Counted from the first letter of the stretch, positions 1 through 14,700 are shown. The stretch: DNA of 64,000 nucleotides from Paragonimus skrjabini miyazakii (GCA_014338405.1 JTDE01000217.1:9172-73171); one strand, 5' to 3'. The notes: generated from the sequence alone by a model not told the origin. Numbers and translations: made by a program.

Positions 1-45
1 ATTTCTAAGCTAGACTTCTGGATGAAGCTTTTGGAATATTTATTG
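1..45 (+). repeat. Left copy of a 45-bp near-identical repeat
   Basis: This stretch, beginning ATTTCTAAGCTAGACTTCTG, recurs at 7063-7107 with a single mismatch. Similarity fades beyond it into loosely related sequence. The left side is cut by the window edge, so the full repeat may be longer. Confidence 0.75.
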
Positions 46-1000
46 GCAGCGAGCAGCGATCAACAGTATCCAGCAGCTTGTTGGCAATAACGAACGTAGA
101 CTCAGTGCCAACTCAATCGTGTGACAACACTTTGCTCTTTGAAGCTGCAAAGTGCATACCATACAAGCAGCCATATCCGATGCAGTATATTCTACATGCT
201 CTCTGCAGAAAAACTAAATAAGGCGACACAGTCCGCATACTCAGTATCAGCCAGCTTACTAGCTGGCAGGTGCTACACTCTGTGATCTTTGAAATGTGTG
301 AGCAACCCCTCGAGAATGTCATCCCTCACACAATTGAAGAGGAAGGGGGAGATCCCACACCCCTGACGAACGCCACTTGGCGTGAAGAACGCTGGAGATA
401 GTTTCCCAGAACCGCGCATTCTGCATTCACAGCTGGCATACAATGATTTCAGTAAATTGACATATTTCACTGGGACTCTTGCGATGGAGACAGCCCCAAA
501 GAGCGTCTCGGACAGCTCTTAGTTCCAAAGGCATCATCGTCATTGGCTGTCGCAAGGTGACGATATAATCGATACACCTGCGGTCAGACCAATGACCTGT
601 CTGTTCTCTTATCTGATTCTGTATATATCAGATGCCGCCGCAGTACGAGATTTCTGAGCAGCTTGGATGCGATAGTGACAAGGCTTAAACCTCTGTGGTT
701 ATCGTATGATGCCCTGGCGCCTTTTTTGCAAATGAGGATGATTGCTGCTAAGCATCATTCACCAGGCACCTCTCTAGTTCTCCCTGTGGAATGAATGGGT
801 GTGATCAGTTTAGGTAGCAATCTTTCGCCATCATTTTTGAGAAGTGTTGATAAAAGAAGCTCCGAACCTGGGGCTTTATTACGTTTAAATTTAGGTTCCA
901 AAACCATTTCAGTTTCTGTTGTAACGCTGGTTAATACGACCTCAGGCTATCCCGACTGATTGCAAAAGACTCAGCAATGAGGCACGACCAAAGTTGTTTT
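1..1000 (-). mobile_element. Decayed RTE-type non-LTR retrotransposon fragment (RT domain)
   Basis: Reading the reverse strand gives broken pieces of a reverse transcriptase in the right order: a KRNKAPG thumb-side motif near 880, the palm motif SGVRQGCGISPFLF near 340-385, and a degenerate catalytic box YADC (normally YADD) near 220. Several stops and frame changes interrupt it, so it is dead. It resembles the RTE bodies at 4030-6710 and 10990-14540. It runs off the left edge of the window; its 5' boundary near 1000 is approximate. Confidence 0.7.
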
Positions 1001-2539
1001 GTGTATTGTTAATAGGGCATTATATATGAAATCAACACAGCCACTGGCCTTAGTGGTTTGGCTTCAGTAGCTTGGCTTCGGCCTTTACCGACGACTGTGT
1101 TGGTCACCCCATGACATGTTCTAGGGTTGTTGTTCGGTTCATGCATATGTCCTTCCCGGTGCACTTGTTTGACTTTTTGGTGAGCGCCGTGTTGCGCGTC
1201 ACAACTGAGATCATTTTGTCTCGAGCCGTTCATGACAGTTTCCGACGGAGGATCATCTTAAATGTCGTAACTAGTCTCACTACCGTCATCCACAGATGAA
1301 TTTGCTGACTCAGGCTAGTTGAACCGTTCCTCAAAGGTTTCAGTTTATCGGTCAAGTCGCTGACACAAGCTGTAAATTCATGAGCCTTTTTTCACATACA
1401 GTCTCATTAACACATTGTGGATGATCAGTACAACCATCATTCACCACAAACAACAGTCAGCTAATTCCTGATAAAAATGCTTTCTTCACCTCTTTGACTT
1501 GCTTAGAAAATTAAACCTTGCGGTCCTTAAGCAGACTCTTCGTAAGTTTGCGATTAATCTCACACTTACCTTTTTCGCATTCAGAGTCAGGTCCATAAGG
1601 TATGTTGAATCAACCTAAATCCTCCTCTGTCTTACCTGCGGCGTTCTTTTAGGATCGACCTCTTCACAAGGAGTTGTTGAGATTTTTAACCAGTGCTCGT
1701 TTGGGTCGCTTCACTGTTGTGACCTGTATGATTTGACTGCCGGTGCTGTTTGTCGTTCGATTTCCATCTGAGTACATTATTTTTGTGAGCAGATGAGCTC
1801 TGATTATAGATAGATCCGCAATCAGTAGTGCGTTTGTGCGTTCCATTGTATCTGGTTCATTAACTATTTATCGTTATTATTATTATTATTATTAATTTTA
1901 TTATCTATTTATTTGTTTACTTTCTTCACCCCCTACCTATTTTACTCCCTTGTGTTTGCTATCACTACTCCCAATTGTTTTAAGCCGGTCGAATTAAGTG
2001 CAATGTGTGACTATACTATTCTTCGTGGACTAGGCTGTTTGACCAAAAACTAGTGAATTTTAGAACTGATTCCACAGTGACCCGAGAGTGTCATGCTTCG
2101 AAGACAACAGTTGTCATTCGACAGTGGTATTTTTGTATTGTTTGTCGTACAGCATCATGTTTTGCTAGGATAAATGGAACACCTCTACATGTGTGCAATG
2201 TAATTTTTAAACTATCGCCACATACCTCTTTCCACAATATTTTTGCACATTACTTCCACCTGCGTGTATCTTGGCGAGCTATTGTACACGTCTGCAGATT
2301 GTCTTTCGGGGGACTATGGAAGTGGAGTCATTTTGACTGCATCACATGAAAATATTTATGGTTGATTATGCCAATGCTTACCATTTTGTGATATTGGGGA
2401 CAGTTTTGCGTTGAAGCCCTTTTCATTGACCAAGATACATTCTGCAGTCATTTGATGATTTTTGTTGTGCTCATCAAAAGTTGCTCGCGCATAGTCCACA
2501 AGTTTTAAAGGCCGTGAATCGAACTCTATCTAGGTCCGT
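1001..2539. other. Upstream intergenic sequence, no gene seen
   Basis: I see no supportable coding region here. There is a short (TTA)n microsatellite at 1874-1894 and otherwise AT-leaning unique-looking sequence. The PDSS2 promoter could lie here but no convincing core element stands out. Confidence 0.5.
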
Positions 2540-2556
2540 TCCCTTACAGGTTACAG
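2540..2556 (+). promoter_or_regulatory. Splice acceptor just before the PDSS2 start codon
   Basis: A pyrimidine run followed by TTACAG ends at 2549, seven bases before the ATG at 2557; a second AG sits directly before the ATG. This is either the end of a 5'-UTR intron or a spliced-leader trans-splice acceptor. ZNRD2 and PPWD1 have the same arrangement. Confidence 0.45.
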
Positions 2557-2793
2557 ATGTCCGATGGTGAATACATCACGGATGGACCTCTAATAGATCT
2601 GGCCAGTCTAGATTGGCGCGAAGATTTACTACCTTTCGAACAAATTTCCGTTCACCCGTCCTTTTTGCCCGATCCGGAGCCACAACCTTTGGACAAGCAG
2701 CGAATTCCCGGAAATTTACCTCCAGAGCTGGCTGCTGAAGCTCGTTGGTGTGAACTTGACTTGGAAAATTTACTTATTGGTGCAAATCCTTGT
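2557..2793 (+). CDS. PDSS2: Candidate first coding exon of PDSS2 (acidic N-terminus)
   Basis: An ATG-initiated frame reads MSDGEYITDGPLIDL onward and stays open to 2838. Cutting it at a GTAGCG donor (2794) and joining to the acceptor at 2863 gives a phase-0 fit to the recognised PDSS2 exon across a 70-base intron. I do not recognise this N-terminal segment in any PDSS2. It is rich in Asp, Glu and Pro, unlike a mitochondrial presequence. It could instead be a separate short gene, or the donor could be elsewhere. Confidence 0.4.
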
Positions 2794-5700
2794 GTAGCGG
2801 CCTCCGTTAATCCACATTCAGCGCAATCAAATCTCTAAAACGCCTCCCAATTGTCTTTTCTAGTTCCTCCTCAAAATGCAGTCTAAATGGTTTGAGCTTA
2901 TCACACGCGCGGAAAAACTTTTAGGAGGCCCACCTCCATTCATCAATCTACGTTCTTTGTTAACATCAGAAGTCGGTTTTTTAGCAGCACGTGCCAGGCG
3001 CTTGGCTGCCTCCGTGGATCATCCATTTTTTGAAGTTGTACGTGCTTGTTTACGGGGCAAGTCCGTTTCTTATCCGTTTCTTCCCCCCTCGAGCGCAATT
3101 ACCGAACCAGGAGGAACCGTAACGTCTGGCCAGCGCGCTTCTAATGGATTGATCATCCTGCTTGTGGGACAATGCCACGCTGGAGTAGCTGCTAGCCCTA
3201 CAAAATTGTTTAGTCAACACCGGAGCCTAGCTGAGCTGTTTGAAACCATACATTTAGCTATAACCATTCATAAGTAAGTCGAGGTATTCCCAAATTACCA
3301 CAATGGTCGCTCATGATGACAGTTTCGTTTAAGAAAAATCCGTTAAGTGTTTGTTTTTGTGTGACTCCAGTCTCAATTTTAGTATTGCCTTTTGCACTGT
3401 GACGTACATGTTTATCATTCACCGTTGTACACTGCCTGCAAAAAGTGAACATGAACCACAACCGACAACTTCTGCTGGTATCGTTCATTCTTTTCATTCT
3501 AAATAACCGAGGGTGCAATTTCCTACATCCACTACGTACTATTGGATTAAGTCCTCACGAGAACATCTCGTGGAATTTAAGAGATCTGTCACGTGAGACA
3601 TGCGGTGACCGTGATCGATTACACATAGCATGCTGAATAAGTCATTAATCCAGAACCCGATTGTGGATGGACATTTCATCCGATGGAAAGCTAAAGTGGC
3701 AGTCTATCTGGATGTTTGACGATGATAATTCGAGGGATTGTCAAATTTTTATTGCTTTCACTACCTCTAGTAAAGTAGTGGCTCTCGGCAGGTCTGAAAC
3801 ATGTAAATTGAGGCTAGGAAAGAACCACCATGAAATGAAACAGCTGACGTGTTAGTTAAGGCAAACCAAAACATTAAACGGAATACATAGTAAGCCGCCC
3901 TTTCCGAGGTATTGCGGTTTTAAAGAGGTAGATCACTTTGCGCGACCAATGATGTGTGTTGTTTATTTGTTTCAATAATTCCTTGTTCTGATTTGTCCTC
4001 TTCGAACTCGTTATCATGTTCACCTATAGTTTACCCTGATCACTCAGACACCATTATACTATCGGATGATTTTAATGTTCAGCTTGGCGGTCTTTCTCCA
4101 GAGGGGAAGCGGCTGGAAGGCATGTTTGGTGTCGAGGCACAACGCATTGACAGTGGGGAAAGCTGCTGCAGCTGTGCGCATCTTACGGTCTCTATATTTC
4201 GAGCGCCGCATTCCAACACAAGAAGAGGCACTGTGTTACATGGAAGCCTCCCTGTGCTTCTCAGCCGTGGACACAATTTGATCGTGTAGCAGTCAGTTAC
4301 AGGCGGTGTCACTCTGTTAAGGATTGTCTTGTCTTTTGCAGTAATCACCTGAACTCATCATGCTGTTGTGCGTGCTCGTTTTGTTTTGTCATTTGCCCAG
4401 AGTACATATGCCCGTAAATGCAAAGTACTTAACTGGCATTCGAGCGAGGAGAGTGTGAAGAACGCTTACCAGGAGGCGCTGGTAAACAAGTTGCCCAGAT
4501 CGAGTCATATGAAGGATCCTAACGAACACTGGAAACAAATCGCCGCAGCTATGAAAGCATGCTGTGAACAGGTATGTTCCGAAGGAGCTGTTCATTTGCG
4601 ACAGAACTGGATTCTTGCCACGTCGACAAACCTCATGGGCAGGGGTCGCTCGATTCCACCGGGCTCTCAGTATGACGACAATCGTCGTAAACTAAAACGT
4701 AAGCTGACTAAAAGCTTGCGGAAAGACCGTGAGCACCGCTTGGTCGAAAAGTCGGAAGAGGTGGGACGGGCCTTTTTATCTGGGAATAGCAGAAGGTTTT
4801 CCCGCTGATCCGTGGTTGTACTGGCCGCCGAGTTAGTGCAAGACCATAAGTGAAACAGTTGGTTCAGTTATTACCGGCCAACCGCGCCGGCTAAACATTT
4901 TGAAGAACATTTCAACTGGCCTCAACAAAATCTTGTGAACAACGGGACTGGAATGGTCAATTATTGCGTTTCAGACGGCCCTCCGTCGGAAGCAGAAGTG
5001 GCTCTGGAGCTTAAGTTATCGAAGCGTAATAAGGCTACTGGATCAGATCTCTTCTCTCCTCTTTTCAAGGATGATAATGAGGGGTTGATATCAGAACTGG
5101 CGAAACTCCTGCAAACGGTTTGGGAATTAGAAAAAGTACCCCGTGATTGATACCCATCAACAGTAATTCCCGTTTTGAAAAGGCGACCCGGAGTCTGTGT
5201 GACCACCATAGAGGAATCAGTCTAGTGTCTGTTGTGTTCAATTTACTGACTGATACCATTTAACATCGGTTCGCTAAATCCACAGAAAGTCAGATACGTG
5301 AAGAACAGGCAGGATTCTGATCCGGCCGCGGGTGCGTTGATGACATTTTTACCTTGCGACGGATCTTAGAACATCGGTACTCATATAGGCGGCCGACGGT
5401 GTTTTTAGACCTAAAGGTTGCTTTTGGTTCAGTTGCTCGAAACTTTCTTTGAAATTGTCTTCTTTGCAAGGGAGTATCAGGGAAATAGGTGAATCCGTTG
5501 GGATCACTGTATGCTCACTCTGTAGGCAGGATGAGGGTTTATGGACAACTGTCTCGGGCGTTAATCACTTCTAGTGGGGTTCGTCCATGGTTTCCAACCT
5601 CCCGCTACTTATTCAAGTTTGTTATAGGTGACATTCTAGAGCATGTGGTTAAGGAGTCTAGTGAGCTTGTTGTTGAGCTTCTCTCTGGCGCGAGATTGAT

Positions 5701-8700
5701 CGATCAGGAGTATTCGAACGACATTGTCTTACTTATCCCCTCTGCCGTAGACATGCAGACCATACTGAATAATGTGAGTGACCGGGCTGGTTTGTATGAA
5801 ATGCGCTTCGCACCTTCGATGTGTAAAGTTCTGCTTCAAGACTGGGGCATTTCCACTTTTACTTTCTCCCTTGCAGGTAATCCTCTCGAAACTGTGGACA
5901 CTCTCACATATTTGGGCAACACTATCTCGTCAGTTTGTAATGTTGCTGATGAGATATCAGCGAGGAAAGCAAAGGTATGAGTTGCCTTTGCCAGCCGGCA
6001 TCATTTGTGGCGTCAAAAAGACGTTCGATTGTCGCTGAACTGAAGAGTATATAACGCTTGTGTACATTCTGTTTTGCTCTATGGTTCAGAAACGTAGCCT
6101 GTTCGCAAGGAAAATATCAACAGGCTTGCGGTGTTTGACCATCGTTGTCTTCGCCAAATAGACCACATTAAGTGGATTGATCGCGTGATCATTGTGGCAG
6201 TTCGCCGACGCGTATTCCGGAACGCTCGGGATGCACGATCAATTGGTCAACTACTCAGGTTGCACAGCTTGCGATGTTTGGGTCACGTACTCTGTATGTC
6301 ATCTGAGCGTTTACCGTACCGGACGTTGTATACTGAGACCACCAACAGTTGGGTGAAACCGCGTGGTGGTCAGGCAATAACGTGGTCACGAAATATGAAG
6401 ACCCTGACTGCTCCACTGAACAAAGTTGGTAGGTGTCGCCTGCCTGGATGAGGTCCTCGTGATCACTCAAACCGCTGGTTGGAGACGTTATCCGAGATGG
6501 TGGTGTGTAGCAGTCAATGGCGTATCTGTATCTGTACCATTTCTAGTTCTTCCGCTTGGTCTTCTTTTATTGATTTTTAAACTCCTCAGTAGCGTTTTCT
6601 TCTGGGATGTTCGACGTCACTGTTGAGGTGAGCAGCGGCTCGAGCCACAGTACCTTCTGGTCAGGCTCTTGGCTGCCATTATGATGACAGTGATGATGAG
6701 TCTACCCATTCTACCCGACTGCACTTTGTTTCTTACGAGGAGTATTTTTTAAATATGTGTGCATATCTCCGCTGTGATCGCGGGCCGTCTAACATGTCCT
6801 CTTATCTGTCTATCTTCGCTTGATTTCGTCTTTATGGTAGCCATCTATACTCATGTATTAAGTGACTTCTGCGAATCCCGTATATCTTACTGAAAAGTTT
6901 GGACTGTTCTACACGGCGTCTGTTGTTTGCTGCGTGCTAATGGCTTGATGTTGTTGGTTTATGTACCCCAGTGTTTCGAAAATTATTTGCATTGCTTCAA
7001 ATGTGTCGTGTGCATGTGATACCAGTATTCGAAGTTTTGTTTCAACGTGTTAATTCCTTGGTATTTCTAAGCTAGACTTCTGGATGAAGCTTTTGGAAGA
7101 TTTATTGTTGGTGAGTAGAATGAACCGGTATTATTGACCGACGGACAAAGTTTATCGCTCGCACCCTCAACCCTGTCATCTCTACATTGGTCGTGGTGCA
7201 TAGTTCAACTAACTTCTTGAGGTGAATCAGAGTCTTGATGTTATGAAAAGAAGACTCGCGGGTTTATTTCGATGTTTCCTTGATGTTGTCAGTATTACAG
7301 GTTGAAGGGTTACAGCTACTGATGAATTTGGATGGCAGTCTCTGTGGTAGAATGGGGATTTCTTCAGTTTGACCCAGCTTAAGTTGAATCTTAGTTAGTT
7401 TTTGTATTTGAGATGTCCAGTTTGCAAGTATTGTCTTCGACTTTGTAGCCAGAGTGCCCACTGCCGTCAGGTTGGATCCATAGTGGTGGCGAACAATGCT
7501 TAGCAGGTTACAGCGGCATCGCTTTTACAACGTTAATTTTTGCTATTACTAACTTTGGTACATCCCATTTAGAGTCATGACTTATTACCTCGGTTGGCTT
7601 AGCTCAATTATTCCTGATTTCTGCAAACGTATAATCTATGCCGGTGTTCGGTAAACCAGAATTACTATCGATGCAGCATTTAGGCGAAGAGTCTCGAGTA
7701 TCATTGATCACTAACCGTGTTATATAAATCTTTCTGTGCTTAGCTGAGTTCTGAAGTTAATCAAAAGTAGGGTAATCGATGTGATGGTAGATATCTGGTG
7801 GGAAGGTGAATATGTATCTTGATGCACATCGGTAGCACCAAGTACTTGCATGTGAGTCGCAGAGTGCAAAGTTGGTTTGTATGATTGCTAGAATTGTAAC
7901 TGGTCGAATTACTTGGAAAGATTGCGAATTTTTTGAGGATGAGTAATGTACCTGTCTGTTGATAGTTCAAAATGTGATCGAGAAAAGCTTCCCTATCACA
8001 CAGATGCGGAATATACAGATATCACTTTTTCTGGCTCTTTTGGATGGAATATGGGTCATGCTTCAGCCAACCGGCCTTGTTTACATAGTTTGCGCCCCAC
8101 AGTCTAACTTATAAGGTAGTACACAAAATGAAATGTCCTTTGTGTAAACCAGTGGGCAACAGTGTTGGGATGTTCGATACACTGTGTATTCGCCCTTGGC
8201 TAAAAGCTTTTCCTTTGATGTTACGCGAGCAGGCGCACACATCGGATGGTATCAACGGGTGGTCAATGATGAAGTTAGAAAATAGCAATTTAGCCCGGTT
8301 GAATTATGCACTATTAACTAATCGTCCCACGCACTAAACACGGCCGACGCCGTAGACGATAGGTATAGAATTCGAAGTATGAAAAGGATTACGACGTAGA
8401 AAAATGCAGATAGTTACATGTAGATCGCCACCATGGGTCGGGCTCGTCTTCCGAGTTATGGCTCACTTAGTTCACAGTCCATGGTTGAACACCGTAAGGG
8501 AGGTGCCGGCTGGTCGTATCTACTGTAAAGAACGTTGCAGTTGTTTAGCTGGTCAAAAAGCCGAAGCGAGGAAAGTTGCGAGAAGGCTGCTTGTCGGATG
8601 CTGCTTAGCCCTCACTTGCAACGCAGCTGTTCGTTTGCAACGTGAAGTCATCTTGATGTTGTTTCTTTGAGTTTAAACCTATTACCTTCATCTTCTAGGC

Positions 8701-11700
8701 TGCACTCTTCCCTATTCTTTCATTTTTGGATTAGGGTCTGTTTGTTCTTTGTTTATGGTTGCATGACATTGAAGTGTGTATATCAACTGTTGGTCTACTT
8801 CTGTTGGTGATGCTGGTGTTATTCTCTCCACTGTTTTATTTCGTGGTGCGCTTGGTAAATATTGCAAAGGCTAGTTTTCGATAGAAACATTCGTGTTCCA
8901 GGCTTGACTGAGATCTGTAATGGTCGGTCTGGCTATCTGTATTCCGGCTCTCGAGTGAGTGGAGTAAATCAGTAATAAGTTTCAGCTAATTACTGATCGT
9001 GACTTAACGGACAGACCAAACGATTACCATCCGCTTGTCTCAATAATCTCTGTATTGAGCCGCTCGATATCTCGACCTGGCTCTACCACTCCTCTGTATT
9101 ACTGTACCGGCCCGATATGGATAGTGCAAACGCGTTTAATTGTATGTCTTAGTGGGCCTATTCTAGCTTTCCAAAATAGTCTTTGCACATTGACCTTACT
9201 CGGTCAGGTAATTATCTCATGAAACATTCGTATCTATTTAGTTTGATCCCGATAAAGATGCAGACCGTCCCATCCTCTACTTGTGTACCCCGCTTTCTTA
9301 CCGACATTGTTAGATAGCGTTTTTGATTCGTCTAATGATTGTTTACTTGTGAACATTATTTCTTATTCTAACCGGAAACACCGTAATGCTTTTAATCTTC
9401 CAAAAGCTGAGCATTTTTTGTTTTTCTGTCGTTTACTGCATAATTATGTACTCAGAAGTCTTATCGATCCAAAATCCTTCAATTTGAGCTCCCTGTCCGC
9501 TTCACATCATTCCGGCGATTCGAATGAACACAGCATAGAGCAGGACCTTGAGGCGGGGAACAAGGTGGCCACCTTGACAGGGGATGTTCTGCTCGCCTCG
9601 GTGTCAACCACTCTGGCCAGTTTTCACAATGCTCGGGTAAGTGCTATTGAGCATCACCATGCATTGTTGTTTTTGTTGCTGCTACTGTGCGAGCAGTTTC
9701 TCATCATTTGGGATGCGTTTCTCGGTGCTTGGATGCTAAGTATTTTCGCGAAACTGTTCGGTTTACCTAGACTTAATCTTGTATAGTGAGATTATTTAAC
9801 AATGATGAGGTTATAAGAGAGACTTGACGCGGTGTAATGGATTGTGCATTTCATTGATCTGTTGGACTAAACTGGACAGTGTGATCACACGTACAGAGTT
9901 GCTTATGCCAGGTAAGTCAATGGATAGAGGCCTTAGAAGCCACAGTCTCCTGGTCCACTAGGTCTGGAGTCGGAAAGAGGCTGGTGTCTTTTTTCGGAAT
10001 AAGCGGTGATAATTGTAGTGCACTTTAATCCAGTCGCTATCTTGCGGTTCAGGCTTTTGCGCTAAACGCCTTGACTGTAGACTATAATCGTTCTCCTATG
10101 TGAATCTAGGCGCTATGGTAATATCTCAGCCCACATACAACCATGAATATTCATACCATTACTGATTCCATACTGAATCGGTTGTCTCGCAATATAAACC
10201 GTGTCGCCCTATTTGCGTGTTCCTGGTGAATATTGTGTAGATCCCACAATAGGTGTGACTAATCGTAGTAAAACTCTCTAGGTAAGTTCTGTATCATACT
10301 ATCCATTTTCCGGCTTTCCTTGTCTATTGTTTGGGCCAAAAGTGCGAGCTGATGTAGCCGTTTCCGTCGTTTTCAAGTAAGTCATTAAGCCACTGTCGCT
10401 CGGACGTTGGACGCATTGAAATCCGGCATCTACCGCGTTTGAAGGGTTAGAAACAAGAACAGTAGTCAGCTTACCGAAATGACACCCATACTGTCTACTC
10501 ACTACCGGTTGTACACTTCGAGTGATCCCACTGCCGCCGCTACCGATCAAGCTGGGATAACCATTTTTCTTGGTAAAACGGCTGCATTAGTAGATTAGAT
10601 TCCTGTAATCAGTAGATTGTGTCCTCCATAGGATAGGTTCTGTTAATACCAGCTGTTGGTTGCATCTGTTCAGAAATCTTTTCAGTCTGCTTATGCCCCG
10701 ACCGACTGCAGTGACGGCAGAGCCTAAGACACCTTTTACTCGGATCTGACCGCCCTCTTCAGATCGACGTATAGCTCTGATATAGTCATTTTGATGGCTT
10801 ATATGAATGCCTAAGTCGTTCGCCTTTGTGTAGTAAGCGTCCGATACTACTGTGTGCCGAGCACAGACTATTTTTAGCTAGGACTAGTTTTCGAGATCGG
10901 GCTCATCATTGTTTTACCTGGAGCCTTCTTTCTCGAAATCAGACTGGATCTCAGATCATATAGCTATTAGTTATATGTGCCGTGACTTCATTCATCATCA
11001 TCATCATCATCATAGACAGCAATACATCAGTGGTTCACACTGATGCTTAACTGCCACATAACCACGAAGAAGAAGAAACAAAGCCTGTATAGGAAGAGAG
11101 GAGAGAAAAAAGGGAATGGGGAAGGAACCTAACCACTAAAAATAGTCACGGCTACATTCAAACATACAACATCACGGCGCCTACACCCTGCAAACAAACA
11201 ACCGAGCTGTAAGTGAAAGTAAGGCGTCATCAGCAAGACAGCTCCGATACGGCTTTCACTGCCCCGCGTCACTTCACAGACAACTCAGACAGACAACGAC
11301 AATATTCACGCCACTGAGCCCGATTAGCCGCCATCTCACCTAACGTCTCAAGCCACCGACTCTGTGAGTCTCGAGGGCTCCAGCCCGGAAGACGGACCCG
11401 ATCTACAGTAGCCAACCCATTGGTGAACGATTTCATTTGTCTACGCCAGGTCATCACCTCTCTACCTCGCACCTTGCGCCAATCGACCGCAGCGTCGACA
11501 AACAGTGCTCGGTGTGGCAAACGACTAGCTGGCATCCTTAGTGCACGACCTTAGCATCTAAGTCTGTGTAAATGTAATGACTGAACGAAAGAACTCGTTT
11601 GACAATCAGTGCCAAACACCCGCTTCCTAACCTCCTCGTTGCTTATTCGTTGGTGCCACCCGATACGAGCGATTGAACGCAGACATCGGTGGTGGAATAC

Positions 11701-14700
11701 CTGGAGGCGGTTCACGTCCTCTACTCTGATCGGCCATGTTTCGCTGCCGTAAAGTAATACAGCCCTCACTGTAGTCTGATATACGCGACCCTTAAGTTTC
11801 AGAGAGATACCTTTCTGTCGCCATAAGTGCCTCAGATTAGTAAACATCACCCTAGCCTTAGAAATACGCGCCTCTGTTTCATTCCGTACATTTCCGCCGC
11901 CGCTGATGCAGCTTCCCAGGTATACAAACCGGTCAACAACTTCCATGACTTCATTATCTAACATTAAATCTACGTAATCACAGCAATCTTGCAGAAGCAC
12001 TTTGCATTTCGAGGCTGCAAGGTGCATTCCGAAGTACTTAACGGAATGCGAAATGGCGTTCACCGTTGCTTGTGCTGCTTGAAAGCTGTCAAACAGCAAC
12101 ACCTTGTCGTCAGCATAATCAAGATCAGTCAGCCTTCCACCAGGTAGAAAGTCCACACCGGCATCTTGTGAGTGTTGGAGACAGTCCTCCATTATTTCGT
12201 CCATGACGAACTTAAACAAAAATGGTGAAAGGGGACAGCTTTGACGTGCGCCGCTCCTGGTGCTAAAACTGTCAGACAACTCACCGTAAACCCTAACCTG
12301 AACCGAAGTATGAAAGTAAGGCGCCGACAATATGTTCACATAATTGTTCGATACACCTCTCTGTTTAAGCAACTCTAAAAGTGTGGATCAATCCATCGAA
12401 TCGAACGCACCTTTATAGTTGAGAAATATGGCAATTGTTGGCCTGCGGTGTGCATGACGTTGCTTCAAAATTTGACGAAGGGTAAAAATGTGATCTATAC
12501 ATCACCGGCCAGGACGGAACCCTGCCTGTTCTTCTCTGATGTTTAATTCCCGAGCTGCGGTGAATCGACGGAGTGTAATGGATGCCAGAACCCTAGAAAT
12601 GACAGGTCATACTAAATCCCCTATGGTTTTCGCAAGAGATCCTGATACTTTTCTTGAATATAGGAACTATTATTGCGTGACCCCAGCACGGAGGGATGGT
12701 CTCCGTCATCCACACAAGTTGAAACAGCTGAGTTAAGGCCTCAACTAACACCTCTCCACCTTCTTTAAAAAGTGCCGGCACGATATCATCTGGATTAGCA
12801 GCCCTATCACGATTGAGAACCTAGATGCAGTTGCAAACCTCAGTCCCAGTGGGTGGTCCTAAACCTACCGTCCAGGATGTTACATTACAAGTTTGTGACG
12901 GCAACACAGTAGAAGTAGGACACCAGTTAAATTGACTTTCAATGTGTTCCGTCCACCGCTTTAACCTTCTGGACTTATTATAGATTAGTGTCATCTGTTT
13001 CGCTGATATTTTTATTGACAGGCAGTCACCTGGGACCAGTAGCACGGATAAACCTAAAGAGTGTTCCGATGTTCCTTGATGCACAAGCGGTCCCCATTTC
13101 CTTAACTTTCCCCATTAACCAAGTCTCACAATCAGCGTTTAGAGTACGTTTCAATTTCTTACGGATATCTCCCCTAAATTTGTTATGTGAACTACCAGGA
13201 GGAACCTTCCGTCTGGCTTCTAACAACACCAGGGATTTCTCTGAGATCCAATGTTTGTTAAACTTATGTACCCCTGTGCCGCATACGACAGTACCTGCTT
13301 TTTGAATGGGTCGTGAGATTTGTGTCCAGCAGCTATTTGTATCTTCGGAGTGAGTACCACTAAGGCAACTTTCTAAGCTTGTTTGGTACTTATGCTTTAC
13401 CGATGATAAAGCCAGTTTCTCAACAGCCAGTCGTTGCTGTCGGTGGGACCGTTGTCCAGCAAAAGTAAGAACAAAACGACAACATACCAATACATGATCT
13501 GAGTCCAAGTACGTGCTCCAATAAGAATGGCAGTCTTGAAGGCAACCACGCCACCTGTAACCAACAGCTATGCGGTCTATCTGAGACCAGGCCTGATTCG
13601 GAGAAGGCGTGCACCAAGTTTAGCATTGACGTGAACGATGCCTAAAACTAGTGCTGGCTAAAGATAGTTTATACTCGGCGCACAGCTGCAACAATCATCC
13701 GCCATCTCCTGACCGATATGACGCTATCCCAAACCTGCCACCTAAACGAGATTCGGCCTCACCGACCTGAGCATTCATATCTCCGTCCAGAATGACTATA
13801 TCAGAGCCACGTGTCGACCGAAGGAGATCGACCAGATCGGAGAAAAAGGCGTCCTTGACGCCGACATCACTACAGTCAGTAGGAGCGTAAGCAGATACAA
13901 TGAATAAATTTCCGAAAGTCTTGCGTCTAGAGCTGTCCTCAACGCAACCTGCCAGGCGGACAGCACAGTGTCTACTGTTAACAGGAATCCAATCTGTCAA
14001 TGAGGCTGCGGCCGTCGAGCTAAGGACTATACCTACTCCAGCCTGACCTGTAACAGCGGCTGTGGAGTCATCTGAAGTGTATAACCAGTATCGGGTAGAC
14101 AATGTGGGTGCTGTTAGTTCCATACGTTGACTACCGTCCTGGATTCTAGTTTCCGAGGTACAGCAGACATCGACATACAGTGAGTCTAACGTTCGTGTTT
14201 TAGAGTGCGAACGTTGAAGGCACCTATATTAATTCGCATTCTAGGTCTAAGCAAGGGACGAGGGAGGCCTGAAGCTAAATGGCAAGAGACGGAACTTACC
14301 GGCTCAGTGTTACCACGGTTAACTACATCTGTTGTGGGACCTGTGGAGTAACTATCAGAAATGGAAGTCGGGAGGGGCCTGAGAACTAAATTTGATAGGA
14401 CAGTGGGGGAGGGGTCAGCAATATCGTGTTTTCGCCTACCCACCCTGCTGTATGCAGCAGATAGGGCGACCCGGTTTATACTGTGAGACGGCCGATGCAG
14501 TATGGAATTATTGGTGTTGTGACTATTCATGGTTGTGTTTGGGCTGAGATACTGCCAGGGTGCCCAGACCTAGACAGGAGAACGATTAAGGTTCTCAACC
14601 AAAGCCTTTGGCTCAAAAGCCTATACTGCAAGGCAGCGGATGGGTGGCAATGTACCAGAACTGGTGCATTTTCGGAAAAAGATGCCAATCTTCTTCCAAC

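Noticed and set aside
10992..11013. (ATC)n as an independent microsatellite or telomere-like array
   Set aside because: The same short repeat recurs at other RTE 3' ends, so it is the element's own tail.
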